From NCBI GenBank assembly GCA_965242605.1, contig CBDESS010000002.1, positions 558,001 through 622,000 on the forward strand: 64,000 nucleotides of DNA. Reading direction: 5' to 3'. Below the pieces are notes generated by a model. It saw only the letters and a list, made by a program, of their open reading frames with translations. It was not told the DNA's origin and did not search any database. The position numbers were made by a program, and so were the translations under genes. Position 1 is the first letter of the stretch; the number at the start of each line of letters is the position of its first letter. Positions 24,598 to 32,797 of this stretch are shown piece by piece. The stretch is from JAAXHF01 sp965242605 (lineage in GTDB: Bacteria; Desulfobacterota; Binatia; Bin18).

Positions 24598-25911
24598 TCA
24601 GAGGGTGTAGGCGTTCTCGCCGTGCTGGGACAGGTCGAGCCCCAGGTCTTCGTCTTCTTCGTCCACCCGCAGGCCGACTACCGCGTCTACTATTTTCAGC
24701 AGAACAAAGGCAACCACAAAGCAATACACCATTGTGGCCACGACGGACACAAGCTGGGTCCACAGTTGGCCCGGATTGCCGTACAACAGCCCCACGCCGG
24801 CCGGGTTGACCGCTGGCGAGGCAAACACGCCGGTGAGCAGCGCTCCGACCGTTCCGCCCACGCCGTGAATCCCGACCACATCGAGCGAGTCGTCGTAGCC
24901 GAGGCGGCTCTTGACGTTACAGGCCAGGAAACACAACACCCCGGCGACAGCGCCAATGAACAATGCGGCCAGGGGCGTCACAAAGCCGGCTCCGGGAGTA
25001 ATCCCGACCAGGCCGGCCACCGCTCCGCTGGCCGCGCCCAGCACGGTCGGTTTACCGCGGACCGCCCATTCGGTGAACATCCAGCCCAGGGTTGCCGCGG
25101 CCGCGGCGGTGTTGGTGGCCACAAAAGCGCCGGTGGCGATGGCGTTGGCGGCCAGGGCGCTGCCGGCGTTAAAGCCAAACCAGCCCACCCACAGCAGGGC
25201 GGCCCCGACAACGGTAAACGGCAGGTTATGCGGCGGCATCGGCTCCCGGGGATAGCCCCGCCGCTTGCCCAGGACGATGGCCGCGGCCAGAGCCGAAACG
25301 CCCGAGCTGATATGAACCACCGTCCCCCCGGCAAAGTCCAGCGCGCCCATAGCGCCTATCCAGCCGCCACCCCACACCCAGTGGGCCAGCGGATCATAGA
25401 CACAGGTGGCCCACAGGACCATGAAGACCAGGAAGCCGCTGAACCTCATGCGGTCGGCCACCGCACCGGTGATGAGGGCGGGGGTAATAATGGCAAACAT
25501 CCCCTGGAAGATCATGAACGCCTGGTGGGGGACGGTTGGAGCGTACTCGCTCGGCTCGCCCCCGACCCCGACCAGCCCCAGCCAGTCAAGCCCGCCGATG
25601 AGACTGCCGATGTCCGGGCCAAACGCCAGGGTATAGCCCCACAACACCCACTGCACGCTCATCACGGCCATCAGGATAAAGCTCTGCATAATGGTCGACA
25701 GGCTGTTCTTGCGTCGGACCAAGCCCCCGTAGAACAAGGCCAGACCTGGGGCGGTCATCATCAGGACAATGGCCGAAGAGGTCAGCAGCCAGGTCGTGTC
25801 TCCGCTGTCAATCCCTGCGGTCTCTTGGGCCAGGGCATGGCTTGCGCCCCACGCCATCAGGCCGAGCCAACCCGCCAATCCCAAAGCAAAATGTCTCCCC
25901 CTCTGCCTCAT
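24598..25911 (-). CDS. amt: Ammonium transporter
   Basis: A 437-residue Amt/MEP/Rh channel. An N-terminal signal sequence ends near ASHALAQE. Eleven membrane segments follow, with GLALFYGGLVRRKN, the conserved Asp in DFAGGTVVHISSG, the pore His in NLPFTVVGAALLWVGWFGFNAGSA (twin-His first site) and DVVGIHGVGG (second His). It ends in a short cytoplasmic tail, where GlnK usually docks, though no glnK is adjacent. ATG at 25911 follows GGAGGGAGG. A sigma-54 promoter lies about 75 bp upstream, so nitrogen control by NtrC is expected. Confidence 0.95.
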   Translation of the reverse strand: MRQRGRHFALGLAGWLGLMAWGASHALAQETAGIDSGDTTWLLTSSAIVLMMTAPGLALFYGGLVRRKNSLSTIMQSFILMAVMSVQWVLWGYTLAFGPDIGSLIGGLDWLGLVGVGGEPSEYAPTVPHQAFMIFQGMFAIITPALITGAVADRMRFSGFLVFMVLWATCVYDPLAHWVWGGGWIGAMGALDFAGGTVVHISSGVSALAAAIVLGKRRGYPREPMPPHNLPFTVVGAALLWVGWFGFNAGSALAANAIATGAFVATNTAAAAATLGWMFTEWAVRGKPTVLGAASGAVAGLVGITPGAGFVTPLAALFIGAVAGVLCFLACNVKSRLGYDDSLDVVGIHGVGGTVGALLTGVFASPAVNPAGVGLLYGNPGQLWTQLVSVVATMVYCFVVAFVLLKIVDAVVGLRVDEEDEDLGLDLSQHGENAYTL

Positions 25912-25984
25912 GTCCTCCCTCCTTATTGAGCGAAAATGCAGGCGCGTATGACCAGTACGGCGACCGGGCCCGGTGATTCTACTC

Positions 25985-26000
25985 AGCAAACCGGGTGCCA
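25985..26000 (-). promoter_or_regulatory. Sigma-54 (RpoN) promoter of amt
   Basis: The minus strand reads TGGCAC, five bases, TTGCT: a full match to the -24/-12 consensus TGGCAC-N5-TTGCW. Transcription would begin about 12 nt downstream near 25973, giving a 60-nt leader to the amt ATG. NtrC-type enhancer sites would be expected in the 26000-26150 region. Confidence 0.8.
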
Positions 26001-26197
26001 GGCGGCAACCGGGAAACTGGCGGATTTTTGTCCCTCAGCCGGAGTTCTTCTGGCTAAATGATAGGCATTGCTGATTTTTTAGGCAAAAGGCGGAGAAAAG
26101 CGCCCACCGGACCGGCGGACACCGGGCGTAGTGCGAGCGGCATGGAGACGCTATAGTGCGGGCGAGCGGGATGGCATCTTTTTGCTGGCGATTGACG

Positions 26198-27170
26198 ATG
26201 GGCGCTGCATCTTTTGGCGACACCGCACAGAACGGTCGGAACAAGCTGCGGCCCGAAGACCGTGCGGTCCATGACTGGTATCGGTTTGTGCTGTCTTACC
26301 CGCCCCATCTGGTGCGGGATTATCTGGAGCAGTTCGGCCGGCGGGCCTGTCAGACTGTCCTTGACCCCTTTTGTGGGACAGGCACGACCTTGGTCGAGTG
26401 CAAGAAACTCGGCATTTCCAGCCTGGGGATTGAATCCAACCCGATGGCGCATTTTGCGAGTGAGGTGAAGCTTGACTGGTCCGTTGATAGCGCTGTGCTG
26501 TCAGACTATGCTGAGACGGTCGCCGCGGCGGCCAGGCGGACCCTGGAGCAACAGGGGCTCAGCGCCCCGAAGGCTCTTCCGCTGTCCACCCCGGACCGCG
26601 ACTCTTCCCCCCGCTGCAAGGACTTCCCGCCGCGCAGCAGCAACTGCTGCTCAAGGATTCCATCAGCCCGCTCCCCCTGCACAAGACCCTGGTGCTCTTG
26701 GACGCGATCGGCCGCTCTGGCAACCGCCAGTTGGCGCAATACGGCCGCCTGGCGCTGGCCAACGCGCTGGTGCAGCGCATCGGCAACTTGAAATTCGGCC
26801 CGGAAGTGGGAGTTGGGCGGCTCAAGGTCGACGCGCCGGTCATTGACGCTTGGCTCGACTGTATGCGGACAATGGTCCGTGACCTGCGCCCCCACGCCGA
26901 CAGGGCAGGGGTAGCGGCCCAGGTTCTCAAGGCTGACTCCAGACAAGTCGGCCAACTCCTGAAGCCGCAGTCCGTGGACGCGGTGATGACCTCGCCACCC
27001 TATCCAAACGAAAAGGACTCACGCGCACAACCCGGCTGGAGTCGGTTGTCCTTGGCTTTCTCCGCGATAGACAGGAATTGCGTGCGCTGAAACATAGCTT
27101 AGTCAGGTCCAACACGCGGGGCGTGTACAAAGCCGATACGGACGATTGGAGCGCAGTTCATGCAGGATGA
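26198..27170 (+). pseudogene. Decayed DNA methyltransferase
   Basis: Three frames together encode one N4/N6-type DNA methylase. First: VHDWYRFVLSYPPHLVRDYLEQFG with motif I DPFCGTGTTLVECKKLGI. After a shift near 26560-26590: PAAQQQLLLKDSISPLPLHKTLVLLDAIGRSGN...VDAVMTSPPYPNEKD, with catalytic SPPY. After a second shift near 27028: TRTTRLESVVLGFLRDRQELRALKHSLVRSNTRG, ending in TGA at 27168. The second break looks like loss of one base in the Tyr codon normally following PNEKD. Both SAM and catalytic motifs survive, so decay is recent or the errors are technical. Confidence 0.8.
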
Positions 27171-27312
27171 CCTGATTGCGCTCTTCGAGTTTGAACAAGA
27201 TAGCGACGAAATCAGAACAGTCTCGGAGAAACATTATCGCCTGGTGCCGCCGGACGCCGTGACACCCGAAGATTTGGTCAGATATAGCCGACGCTTGTCT
27301 GACGGCGCGTAG
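27160..27312 (+). CDS. Small ORF overlapping the end of the methyltransferase remnant, 50 aa
   Basis: Starts at ATG within the final codons of the broken methylase and encodes an acidic 50-residue product (MQDDLIALFEFEQDSDEIRT..., ending RRLSDGA). It may be a small downstream gene coupled to the methylase, or the C-terminal piece of the same protein in another frame. No family recognised and no independent SD. Confidence 0.25.
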   Translation: MQDDLIALFEFEQDSDEIRTVSEKHYRLVPPDAVTPEDLVRYSRRLSDGA

Positions 27313-27370
27313 CAGGGAGAAGCGGCTTTTGTTCTCTTAGCTGAGATACCTCCTCAGAGCGTAGCTGGAA

Positions 27371-27399
27371 TTGACAGCGCCGAGCTGAGGCTCTATGAT
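27371..27399 (+). promoter_or_regulatory. Consensus sigma-70 promoter (TTGACA-17-TATGAT)
   Basis: TTGACA at 27371-27376, spacer exactly 17 bp, TATGAT at 27394-27399: the best housekeeping promoter match in the window. Transcription would start near 27405, directly inside a 7-bp hairpin (TCCCGAC/GTCGGGA) and only about 40 nt before a T8 run. Confidence 0.7.
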
Positions 27400-27401
27400 C
27401 G

Positions 27402-27448
27402 TCCCGACACGGTCGGGAGAGAGCAGGGGAGACACCTCTCTTTTTTTT
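27402..27448 (+). terminator. Twin hairpin with T8 tract; candidate attenuator or very short RNA
   Basis: First hairpin TCCCGAC-ACG-GTCGGGA (27402-27418). Second AGAGAG..CTCTCT (27418-27441) runs into eight T residues. It lies immediately downstream of the consensus promoter and about 130 nt before yjbQ, so it either ends a transcript of about 45 nt or attenuates yjbQ-dxr. Confidence 0.55.
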
Positions 27449-27579
27449 GTCGCCTCCTGACCGAGCGGTTAGGCGCGCGGAACATACCGCGCACCAGTGA
27501 GACACAACAGCTGCCTCAAAATCGCCGGGGGAGGGTCTTGGGAGGAGCTCGGTTTATAGCGTAAGGGGAGGTGTGTTGC

Positions 27580-28092
27580 ATGATTATCCAGTCCAAGACA
27601 ATCCAGCTCGATACAACAACGCAAGTCCAACTGTTTGACCTGACCCAGCAGGTGACGCAGTTTGTAGCCGAGAGTGGCGTCAGGAATGGGATGGGCGTGG
27701 TATCAACCCTGCATACCACGACCGGTGTCTTTTATACCGAGACCCAGGACGCGCTGTGGGACGATGTGGACGCCTTCCTGCGCCGGCTTGTGGCCGACAA
27801 GACGGGCTATAAGCACAACGATCCGGCCCTGTCCGACTGTGAGCGAAAGAACGCGGCCGCCCATCTGCGAGCCATCATGCTAGGCGGCTCGCTGGCCCTG
27901 CAAGTGGAAGACGGAGTGCTCGTGTTGGGCCAGTTTCAGCGGATTATTTTTGCCGAACTCGACGGTCCCCGTCCCCGCTCGGTGCGTATGCAGTTCATGG
28001 GGCTTGGTGACTCGCCAGGGGTCCCTGTCAGTCGTGGACAGCAGTTCAATCAGCACAACGGGTTGCGAAAGAGTGGAGCGGTTTCGCCCTGA
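27580..28092 (+). CDS. YjbQ family protein (UPF0047; secondary thiamine-phosphate synthase-type)
   Basis: A 170-residue YjbQ/UPF0047 protein. Signatures: GMGVVSTLHTTTGVFYTE, DDVDAFLRRLV, YKHNDPALSDCERKNAAAHLRAIMLGGSLALQVEDGVLVLGQFQRIIFAELDGPRPR. The conserved His, Glu and N residues cluster around a metal site. Family members show weak thiamine-phosphate synthase activity; the physiological role is unsettled. ATG at 27580 has AAGGGGAGG 8 nt upstream. C-terminal extension of about 25 residues is unconserved. Followed after 17 nt by dxr. Confidence 0.88.
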   Translation: MIIQSKTIQLDTTTQVQLFDLTQQVTQFVAESGVRNGMGVVSTLHTTTGVFYTETQDALWDDVDAFLRRLVADKTGYKHNDPALSDCERKNAAAHLRAIMLGGSLALQVEDGVLVLGQFQRIIFAELDGPRPRSVRMQFMGLGDSPGVPVSRGQQFNQHNGLRKSGAVSP

Positions 28093-28109
28093 GCAGGTGA
28101 GGGAAGGTG

Positions 28110-29285
28110 ATGAGAAAGCTGGCCGTTCTGGGCTCGACCGGTTCCATTGGGGTGACAACGCTCTCTCTTGTGGAGCGGTTCTCTGAGCACTTTCAGGTCG
28201 TGGCCCTGGCCGCGGGCCGCAATGTGGCCAGATTGGCGGATCAGGTCCGGCGTTTTCAGCCCGATCTGGTGTCCCTGGCCAATGAAGACGACGCGCGAGC
28301 GCTCAAAGACCAATTGCCCCACTTCCGCGGCACAATCCTGTGCGGGCCGGAAGGACTAATGGCGACAGCCACCCATCCCGAGGCCGACCTGCTGATGGCC
28401 GCCCTTGTTGGAGCGGTCGGACTCCCGCCAACCCTGGCGGGGGTGCGGGCCGGAAAAACCATTGCGCTGGCCAACAAAGAAGCCCTGGTCATTGCCGGCG
28501 AATTGATGACACGCGAGGCACGGCAGGCCGGGGTGAGCCTGTTGCCGGTAGATAGCGAACACAACGCCATCTTTCAGGCGCTCCACGGTCATCCCCGCGA
28601 GCGGGTCAAACGCGTTCTGCTGACCGCCTCGGGTGGCCCGTTCCGACAGCGTCCGGCCGCTGAACTGAGCCGGGTGAGCGTTGCAGAGGCACTCGAGCAT
28701 CCGACCTGGAAAATGGGCAACAAGATCACGATCGACTCGGCGACCCTGATGAATAAGGGACTCGAGGTGATTGAGGCGCACTGGCTGTTTGACCTAGCCC
28801 CCGAACAGGTGTCGGTGATCGTCCATCCCCAGAGCATTGTCCATTCGATGGTTGAATATGTTGACGGCTCGGTGCTGGCCCAGCTCGGGATTCCAGATAT
28901 GGCCGTGCCCATCTCGTACATTCTGGCCTATCCCGACCGTCTCCCGCTCGATCACTTACCCGGTCTGGACCTGACTGCGGTGGCCCAGCTCGAGTTTTTT
29001 GCGCCCGATTTTGACAAATTCCCCTGCCTCCGCTTAGCCTATGCGGCCCTGCGTCAAGGGGGGACATGTCCGGCGGTGCTCAATGCGGCCAACGAGGTGA
29101 CGGTTGAGCATTTTCTGAACGGGCAGCTCCGCTTCCCCGATATTGCGGCGCTCAACGAGCGGGTGTTAGACGCCCATAAGCCCTCTCCAGCAGCCGACCT
29201 CGACAGCCTGCTTGAAGCCGACCGCTGGGCCCGAGGCCAAGTCCGGCAGCGTATCGCCCGCCTACAGCCCGGGGCGGCGGCCTGA
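28110..29285 (+). CDS. dxr: 1-deoxy-D-xylulose-5-phosphate reductoisomerase
   Basis: A 391-residue enzyme of the MEP isoprenoid pathway that makes MEP from DXP with NADPH. Visible: nucleotide-binding LGSTGSIGVTTL at the N-terminus, ANKEALVIAGE, the metal/substrate motif VDSEHNAIFQAL, the flexible-loop Trp/His region WKMGNKITIDSATLMNKGLEVIEAHWLF and HPQSIVHSMVEY. Length is normal. It lies 52 nt before hpnD, linking precursor supply to hopanoid-type squalene synthesis. Confidence 0.96.
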   Translation: MRKLAVLGSTGSIGVTTLSLVERFSEHFQVVALAAGRNVARLADQVRRFQPDLVSLANEDDARALKDQLPHFRGTILCGPEGLMATATHPEADLLMAALVGAVGLPPTLAGVRAGKTIALANKEALVIAGELMTREARQAGVSLLPVDSEHNAIFQALHGHPRERVKRVLLTASGGPFRQRPAAELSRVSVAEALEHPTWKMGNKITIDSATLMNKGLEVIEAHWLFDLAPEQVSVIVHPQSIVHSMVEYVDGSVLAQLGIPDMAVPISYILAYPDRLPLDHLPGLDLTAVAQLEFFAPDFDKFPCLRLAYAALRQGGTCPAVLNAANEVTVEHFLNGQLRFPDIAALNERVLDAHKPSPAADLDSLLEADRWARGQVRQRIARLQPGAAA

Positions 29286-29337
29286 GCCCGGCTGGTGTGA
29301 AGAAGCGCGCGTATCGAGACCATCCCAAGAGCGCACG

Positions 29338-30285
29338 GTGAGCCGGACTCTGCCCCGATCCGAAGAATACAACCTCTTCGCTCCATCTCGTCCCGCGGCT
29401 TCGCTTGCCGAAGCCTACGCCTACTGCCGCCGGGTGACCCGCCAGAGTTCCTCAAACTTCTCTTACGCGTTTCGTCTGTTGTCCAAAGAGCGCCACGACG
29501 CCTTATGCGCAACCTATGCCTTCTGTCGGTTCATGGACGACATCACCGACCGGCCCGACACGCCGACAGACGCGCCGCCCCGCCCCGATGCGCGCGCCCA
29601 GACCCTGGCCCGGCTGCTCAACCTGTGGCGGGAAGAACTCGACTATTGCTATAACCAGAGACCCCGCCATCCCATCTCCCAAGCCCTGGCCGATGCGATC
29701 CAGCGTTTCCCGATCCAGCGCCAGCACTTGGCCGGGATTATCGACGGCGTGGAGATGGACCTGCACCGGACGCGCTACCAGACCTTCGCCGAGCTGCATG
29801 ACTACTGCTACCATGTGGCCTGCCTGGTCGGGCTGATCTGTATCGAGATCTTTGGCTACCGCAATCCCCACACCCCGGACTACGCCGTGAACCTGGGTCT
29901 GGCCCTACAGTTGACGAATATTCTGCGTGATGTGGGCGAGGACGCCCGGCGGGGTCGGATTTACCTGCCGGCCGAGGACCTGGCCGCCTGCGGCTATAGC
30001 GAACAGGAGTTGTGTGCCGGGGTGTACAATGAGGCGTTTGTCCGGCTGATGACTTTTGAACAAGAACGGGCCCAGGAATACTACCGGCAGGCCGCGGCCG
30101 CTCTGGCCGACGAAGACTGCCGCAGCCTGGCCGCGGCCGAGGCCATGCACTTCATCTACCGGCGTCTGCTCAACGAGATCACCGCCCGGAAGTTTCAGGT
30201 CTTTGGCCGGCGCATACGCCTCAGTACCTGGTGTAAAATCAGGCTCGCCCTGTCCGCCTGGCGGCGGGGCCGGTTCGGCTGGTGA
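29338..30285 (+). CDS. hpnD: Squalene/phytoene synthase family, probable presqualene diphosphate synthase HpnD
   Basis: A 315-residue trans-isoprenyl-diphosphate head-to-head synthase. The two Asp-rich motifs are visible as YAFCRFMDDITD and LQLTNILRDVGEDARRGRIYLP, with YCYHVACLVGLICIEIFGY between. This arrangement fits HpnD, which condenses two farnesyl-PP into presqualene-PP for hopanoids. Phytoene synthase is the main alternative. hpnC, hpnE and shc are not in the window. The GTG start at 29338 gives a normal length; the longer frame overlaps dxr. Confidence 0.82.
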   Translation: MSRTLPRSEEYNLFAPSRPAASLAEAYAYCRRVTRQSSSNFSYAFRLLSKERHDALCATYAFCRFMDDITDRPDTPTDAPPRPDARAQTLARLLNLWREELDYCYNQRPRHPISQALADAIQRFPIQRQHLAGIIDGVEMDLHRTRYQTFAELHDYCYHVACLVGLICIEIFGYRNPHTPDYAVNLGLALQLTNILRDVGEDARRGRIYLPAEDLAACGYSEQELCAGVYNEAFVRLMTFEQERAQEYYRQAAAALADEDCRSLAAAEAMHFIYRRLLNEITARKFQVFGRRIRLSTWCKIRLALSAWRRGRFGW

Positions 30286-30585
30286 GCCACCGCCGGGTCA
30301 GGCCATCGCCCGGAGTTTCTTACCGCACGACCCGCAAAAAAGAACTGTTGTTTTTCCCCCGGTTCAATGACCAGGGCTTCGAGGAGCAGTTTGCTGCAAT
30401 CGGTATTGGTGTAATACTCGCTGACCCGCGGTCAAGTCTGTGGCGTGCGGCTCACCGGGCCACGCCGGCGATGGGCCGGCCACCACTTTACAGGTCCCAA
30501 GGCGAGGGAGTATAACCGCCCACAGAGCTAAGATGCCCGTTCCGCCCCATCGCCGGACATCTCGGATTATCTAAGGAGGGCCAGC
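30286..30585 (+). other. Intergenic region upstream of ribBA
   Basis: 300 bp with no supported gene. I looked for an FMN riboswitch because ribBA follows, but the conserved RFN core (AGGG..GGTGAAATTCC..., ACCGGCGGT) is absent. A short open frame at 30282-30515 has no SD and no recognisable product. The only clear signal is the ribBA SD AAGGAGGG just before 30586. Confidence 0.4.
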
Positions 30586-31848
30586 ATGTTTTCCGTTCCC
30601 CCACCAGGCCAGCCGGACCATACCAGCCCGCACATCACCACCATCGAAGACGCCATTGAAGAAATCCGGGCCGGCCGGATGATCATTCTGATGGACGACG
30701 AAGACCGGGAAAATGAAGGCGACCTGTGCATGGCGGCCGAGGCCGTCACGCCTGAGGCGATTAACTTCATGGCCACATATGGCCGGGGTCTGATTTGCAT
30801 GCCGATGGCCGAGGAGCACACCGATGCCCTCGGCCTGCCCATGATGGTGGACAACAACACGGCACCGCTGGGGACCGCTTTTACCGTCTCCTTTGATGCC
30901 AAAAAAGGCGTTGGGCGGGGGATTTCGGCTGAGGACCGGGCGACAACTATTGTCGCCGCAACCCAGGATGATGCGCGGTCTGAGGACTTTGTCGTGCCCG
31001 GCCATGTCTTCCCCCTGCGCGCCCGTCGGGGGGGGGTATTAGTCCGCACCGGCCAGACTGAGGGGGCGGCTGACCTGGCCCGTTTGGCCGGTTTCAAGCC
31101 TCTGGGCGTGATTTGTGAGATCATGCGCGACGACGGTGCCATGGCTCGCCTGCCAGACCTGGAGGAGTTCGCCGTCACGCACGATATGCGCATTGCGACC
31201 ATTGCCGATCTCATTCAGTATCGGCTGCGTCACGACTCCTTAGTCCACCACGTTGACGAGGCCCACCTGCCGACGCGTTCGGGGGGCGGGTTTGTCGCCC
31301 ATGTGTATACCAACGATGTCGACGAGCAGGAGCACTTTGTGCTGGTCAAGGGCGAGATTTCGCCCGACGAGCCGGTCTTGGTCCGGGCCCATACCGAATA
31401 TGTGTTTGGCGATGTCTTCGGCTATAGCGCGGCCAACACCAGCGCCCTGCTCAGACGCTCAATGGAATTGATTGAGGCCGCGGGAAAAGGGGTAATTCTC
31501 TATCTCCGGCAGGAGGGGCAGGGGGCGCAGCTCCTGCGTGAAAAAGTGTCGCCAGGAAAACGTGGCCGCACGGTCGCTGACTCCGGGCCGGGTTCGCAGC
31601 CGAGCGACTTTCGCGATTATGGGATTGGGGCGCAAATCCTGCGCAGCCTTGGCGTGCGCAAGATGCGTCTGCTGACCAACTCACCACGGCGTCTGGTCAG
31701 CCTGCCCGGCTATGGGCTGGAGATTGTGGAGTGTGTCCCGCTGAACGAGACCAGACCCCCCGCTCCGGCCAGCCCCAAAAAGAAGTCGGCGTGCGCGACA
31801 GACCCAGGCCTCGGCCTGGGCAGAGGCCGCCGGGTAGAGGCTGGATAG
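30586..31848 (+). CDS. ribBA: RibBA-type protein: DHBP synthase with degenerate GTP cyclohydrolase II domain
   Basis: A 420-residue fusion. The N-terminal RibB domain (about 1-210) is intact: MDDEDRENEGDLCMAAE with the acidic metal site, and the RTGQTEGAADLARLAG and CEIMRDDG motifs. It makes 3,4-dihydroxy-2-butanone-4-phosphate for riboflavin. The RibA-like domain keeps the fold (YGIGAQILRSLGVRKMRLLTNSPRR, GYGLEIVECVPL). The zinc/catalytic stretch that should read HSECLTGDVFGSxRCDCG is instead HTEYVFGDVFGYSAANTS, lacking all three Cys. GTP cyclohydrolase II activity is therefore unlikely. A 35-residue basic tail follows. Confidence 0.9.
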   Translation: MFSVPPPGQPDHTSPHITTIEDAIEEIRAGRMIILMDDEDRENEGDLCMAAEAVTPEAINFMATYGRGLICMPMAEEHTDALGLPMMVDNNTAPLGTAFTVSFDAKKGVGRGISAEDRATTIVAATQDDARSEDFVVPGHVFPLRARRGGVLVRTGQTEGAADLARLAGFKPLGVICEIMRDDGAMARLPDLEEFAVTHDMRIATIADLIQYRLRHDSLVHHVDEAHLPTRSGGGFVAHVYTNDVDEQEHFVLVKGEISPDEPVLVRAHTEYVFGDVFGYSAANTSALLRRSMELIEAAGKGVILYLRQEGQGAQLLREKVSPGKRGRTVADSGPGSQPSDFRDYGIGAQILRSLGVRKMRLLTNSPRRLVSLPGYGLEIVECVPLNETRPPAPASPKKKSACATDPGLGLGRGRRVEAG

Positions 31849-31856
31849 GGACGCCC

Positions 31857-32742
31857 ATGCCCAGCGCTGACGGCTTGGCAAGGACAACGGCGGCCGGCCA
31901 GTTGGTCCGGGCCGTAGCCGCGGTGACCACCCGGCTTGTGGATGAGGCCCGCCGTCGCCACCGCCCCGCCCCGACTGCCAGCGCCGCGCTGGGGTCGGAC
32001 GCTGACGGCTGGACTCCTGCTGGGCGGCCTGTTGCGGGAGGACGAGACCATCTCTCTCCAGTTTGTCGGCAAAGGCCCGTTGCGCGGGATTCTGGTTGAC
32101 GCCAACGCCCGGGGTGAGGTGCGTGGCTTTGTGTATCGGCCGCGGACTCATCTCCCCTCCCGCAACGGCAAGCTTGACGTCGGTGCTGCGGTCGGCAGCG
32201 GGACCTTTGTGGTCATGCGCTCTCAGCCGTGGCTCAGCACTCCGCATCGCAGCATTCTGCCCATTGTGTCGGGCGAAATCGGCCAAGACGTAGCCCACTA
32301 CCTGTTGCACTCAGAACAGATTCCCTCGGCGGTCGGTCTCGGCGTGTTTGTCCAGCCCGACGAGAGGGTGAGTGCGGCCGGCGGTTTTGTGATCCAGGCT
32401 ATGCCCGGGGCGGCCGACGAGCTTATTGCGCGGCTCGAAAACACCGTCGCCGCGACCCATCCGGTCAGCGACATGGTGCGCCGCGGTGCCACCCCCCACG
32501 ATATCCTGCATGAGGTCGTCGGCGCGTTCAGCCCGTCCGTGGTTGAGGCACACGAGGTGCGGTTTGTGTGCCGGTGCAGTCGGGAGCGTGTCCTGGGCGC
32601 TCTGAGCGCTTTCGGTCACGACGAAATCCGAGACGTGTTAGACACACAGGGCTCGGCTGAGGTCACCTGTGAGTTCTGCAACACACGGTTTACGGTGGAG
32701 CGGACCGAGCTGGAAGCGCTGCTGACAGACTCAGGCAGGTGA
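31857..32742 (+). pseudogene. hslO: Hsp33 redox chaperone gene with a single frameshift
   Basis: Two frames join to a complete Hsp33 of about 294 residues. N-terminus: LARTTAAGQLVRAVAAVTTRLVDEARRRH ... TASAALG. After the G4 run at 31991-31994, removing one G restores RTLTAGLLLGGLLRED and the rest. The C-terminal redox switch is intact: CRC ... CEFC, which binds zinc and activates the holdase when oxidised. Total length 886 nt equals 3n+1, so exactly one extra base. It begins 8 nt after ribBA. Because everything else is well preserved, a sequencing error at the homopolymer is as likely as a real mutation. Confidence 0.85.
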
Positions 32743-32797
32743 CGTGTGGAGCGGCTGGCTGCGGTGCTCTCGCAGCCAGCCTCGGCGCTTCCCCGGC

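Noticed and set aside
27449..27510. tRNA-like segment (GACCGAGCGGTTAGGCGC followed by a GCGCGG/CCGCGC hairpin)
   Set aside because: The D-arm resembles a tRNA, but the anticodon loop is not 7 nt, there is no T-arm GGTTCGA, and no acceptor pairing. At most it is a remnant.
30282..30515. 77-codon open frame between hpnD and ribBA
   Set aside because: No SD, no recognisable domain, and it starts within the hpnD stop region by chance.
30286..30585. FMN riboswitch upstream of ribBA
   Set aside because: The conserved RFN core segments are not present on either strand.
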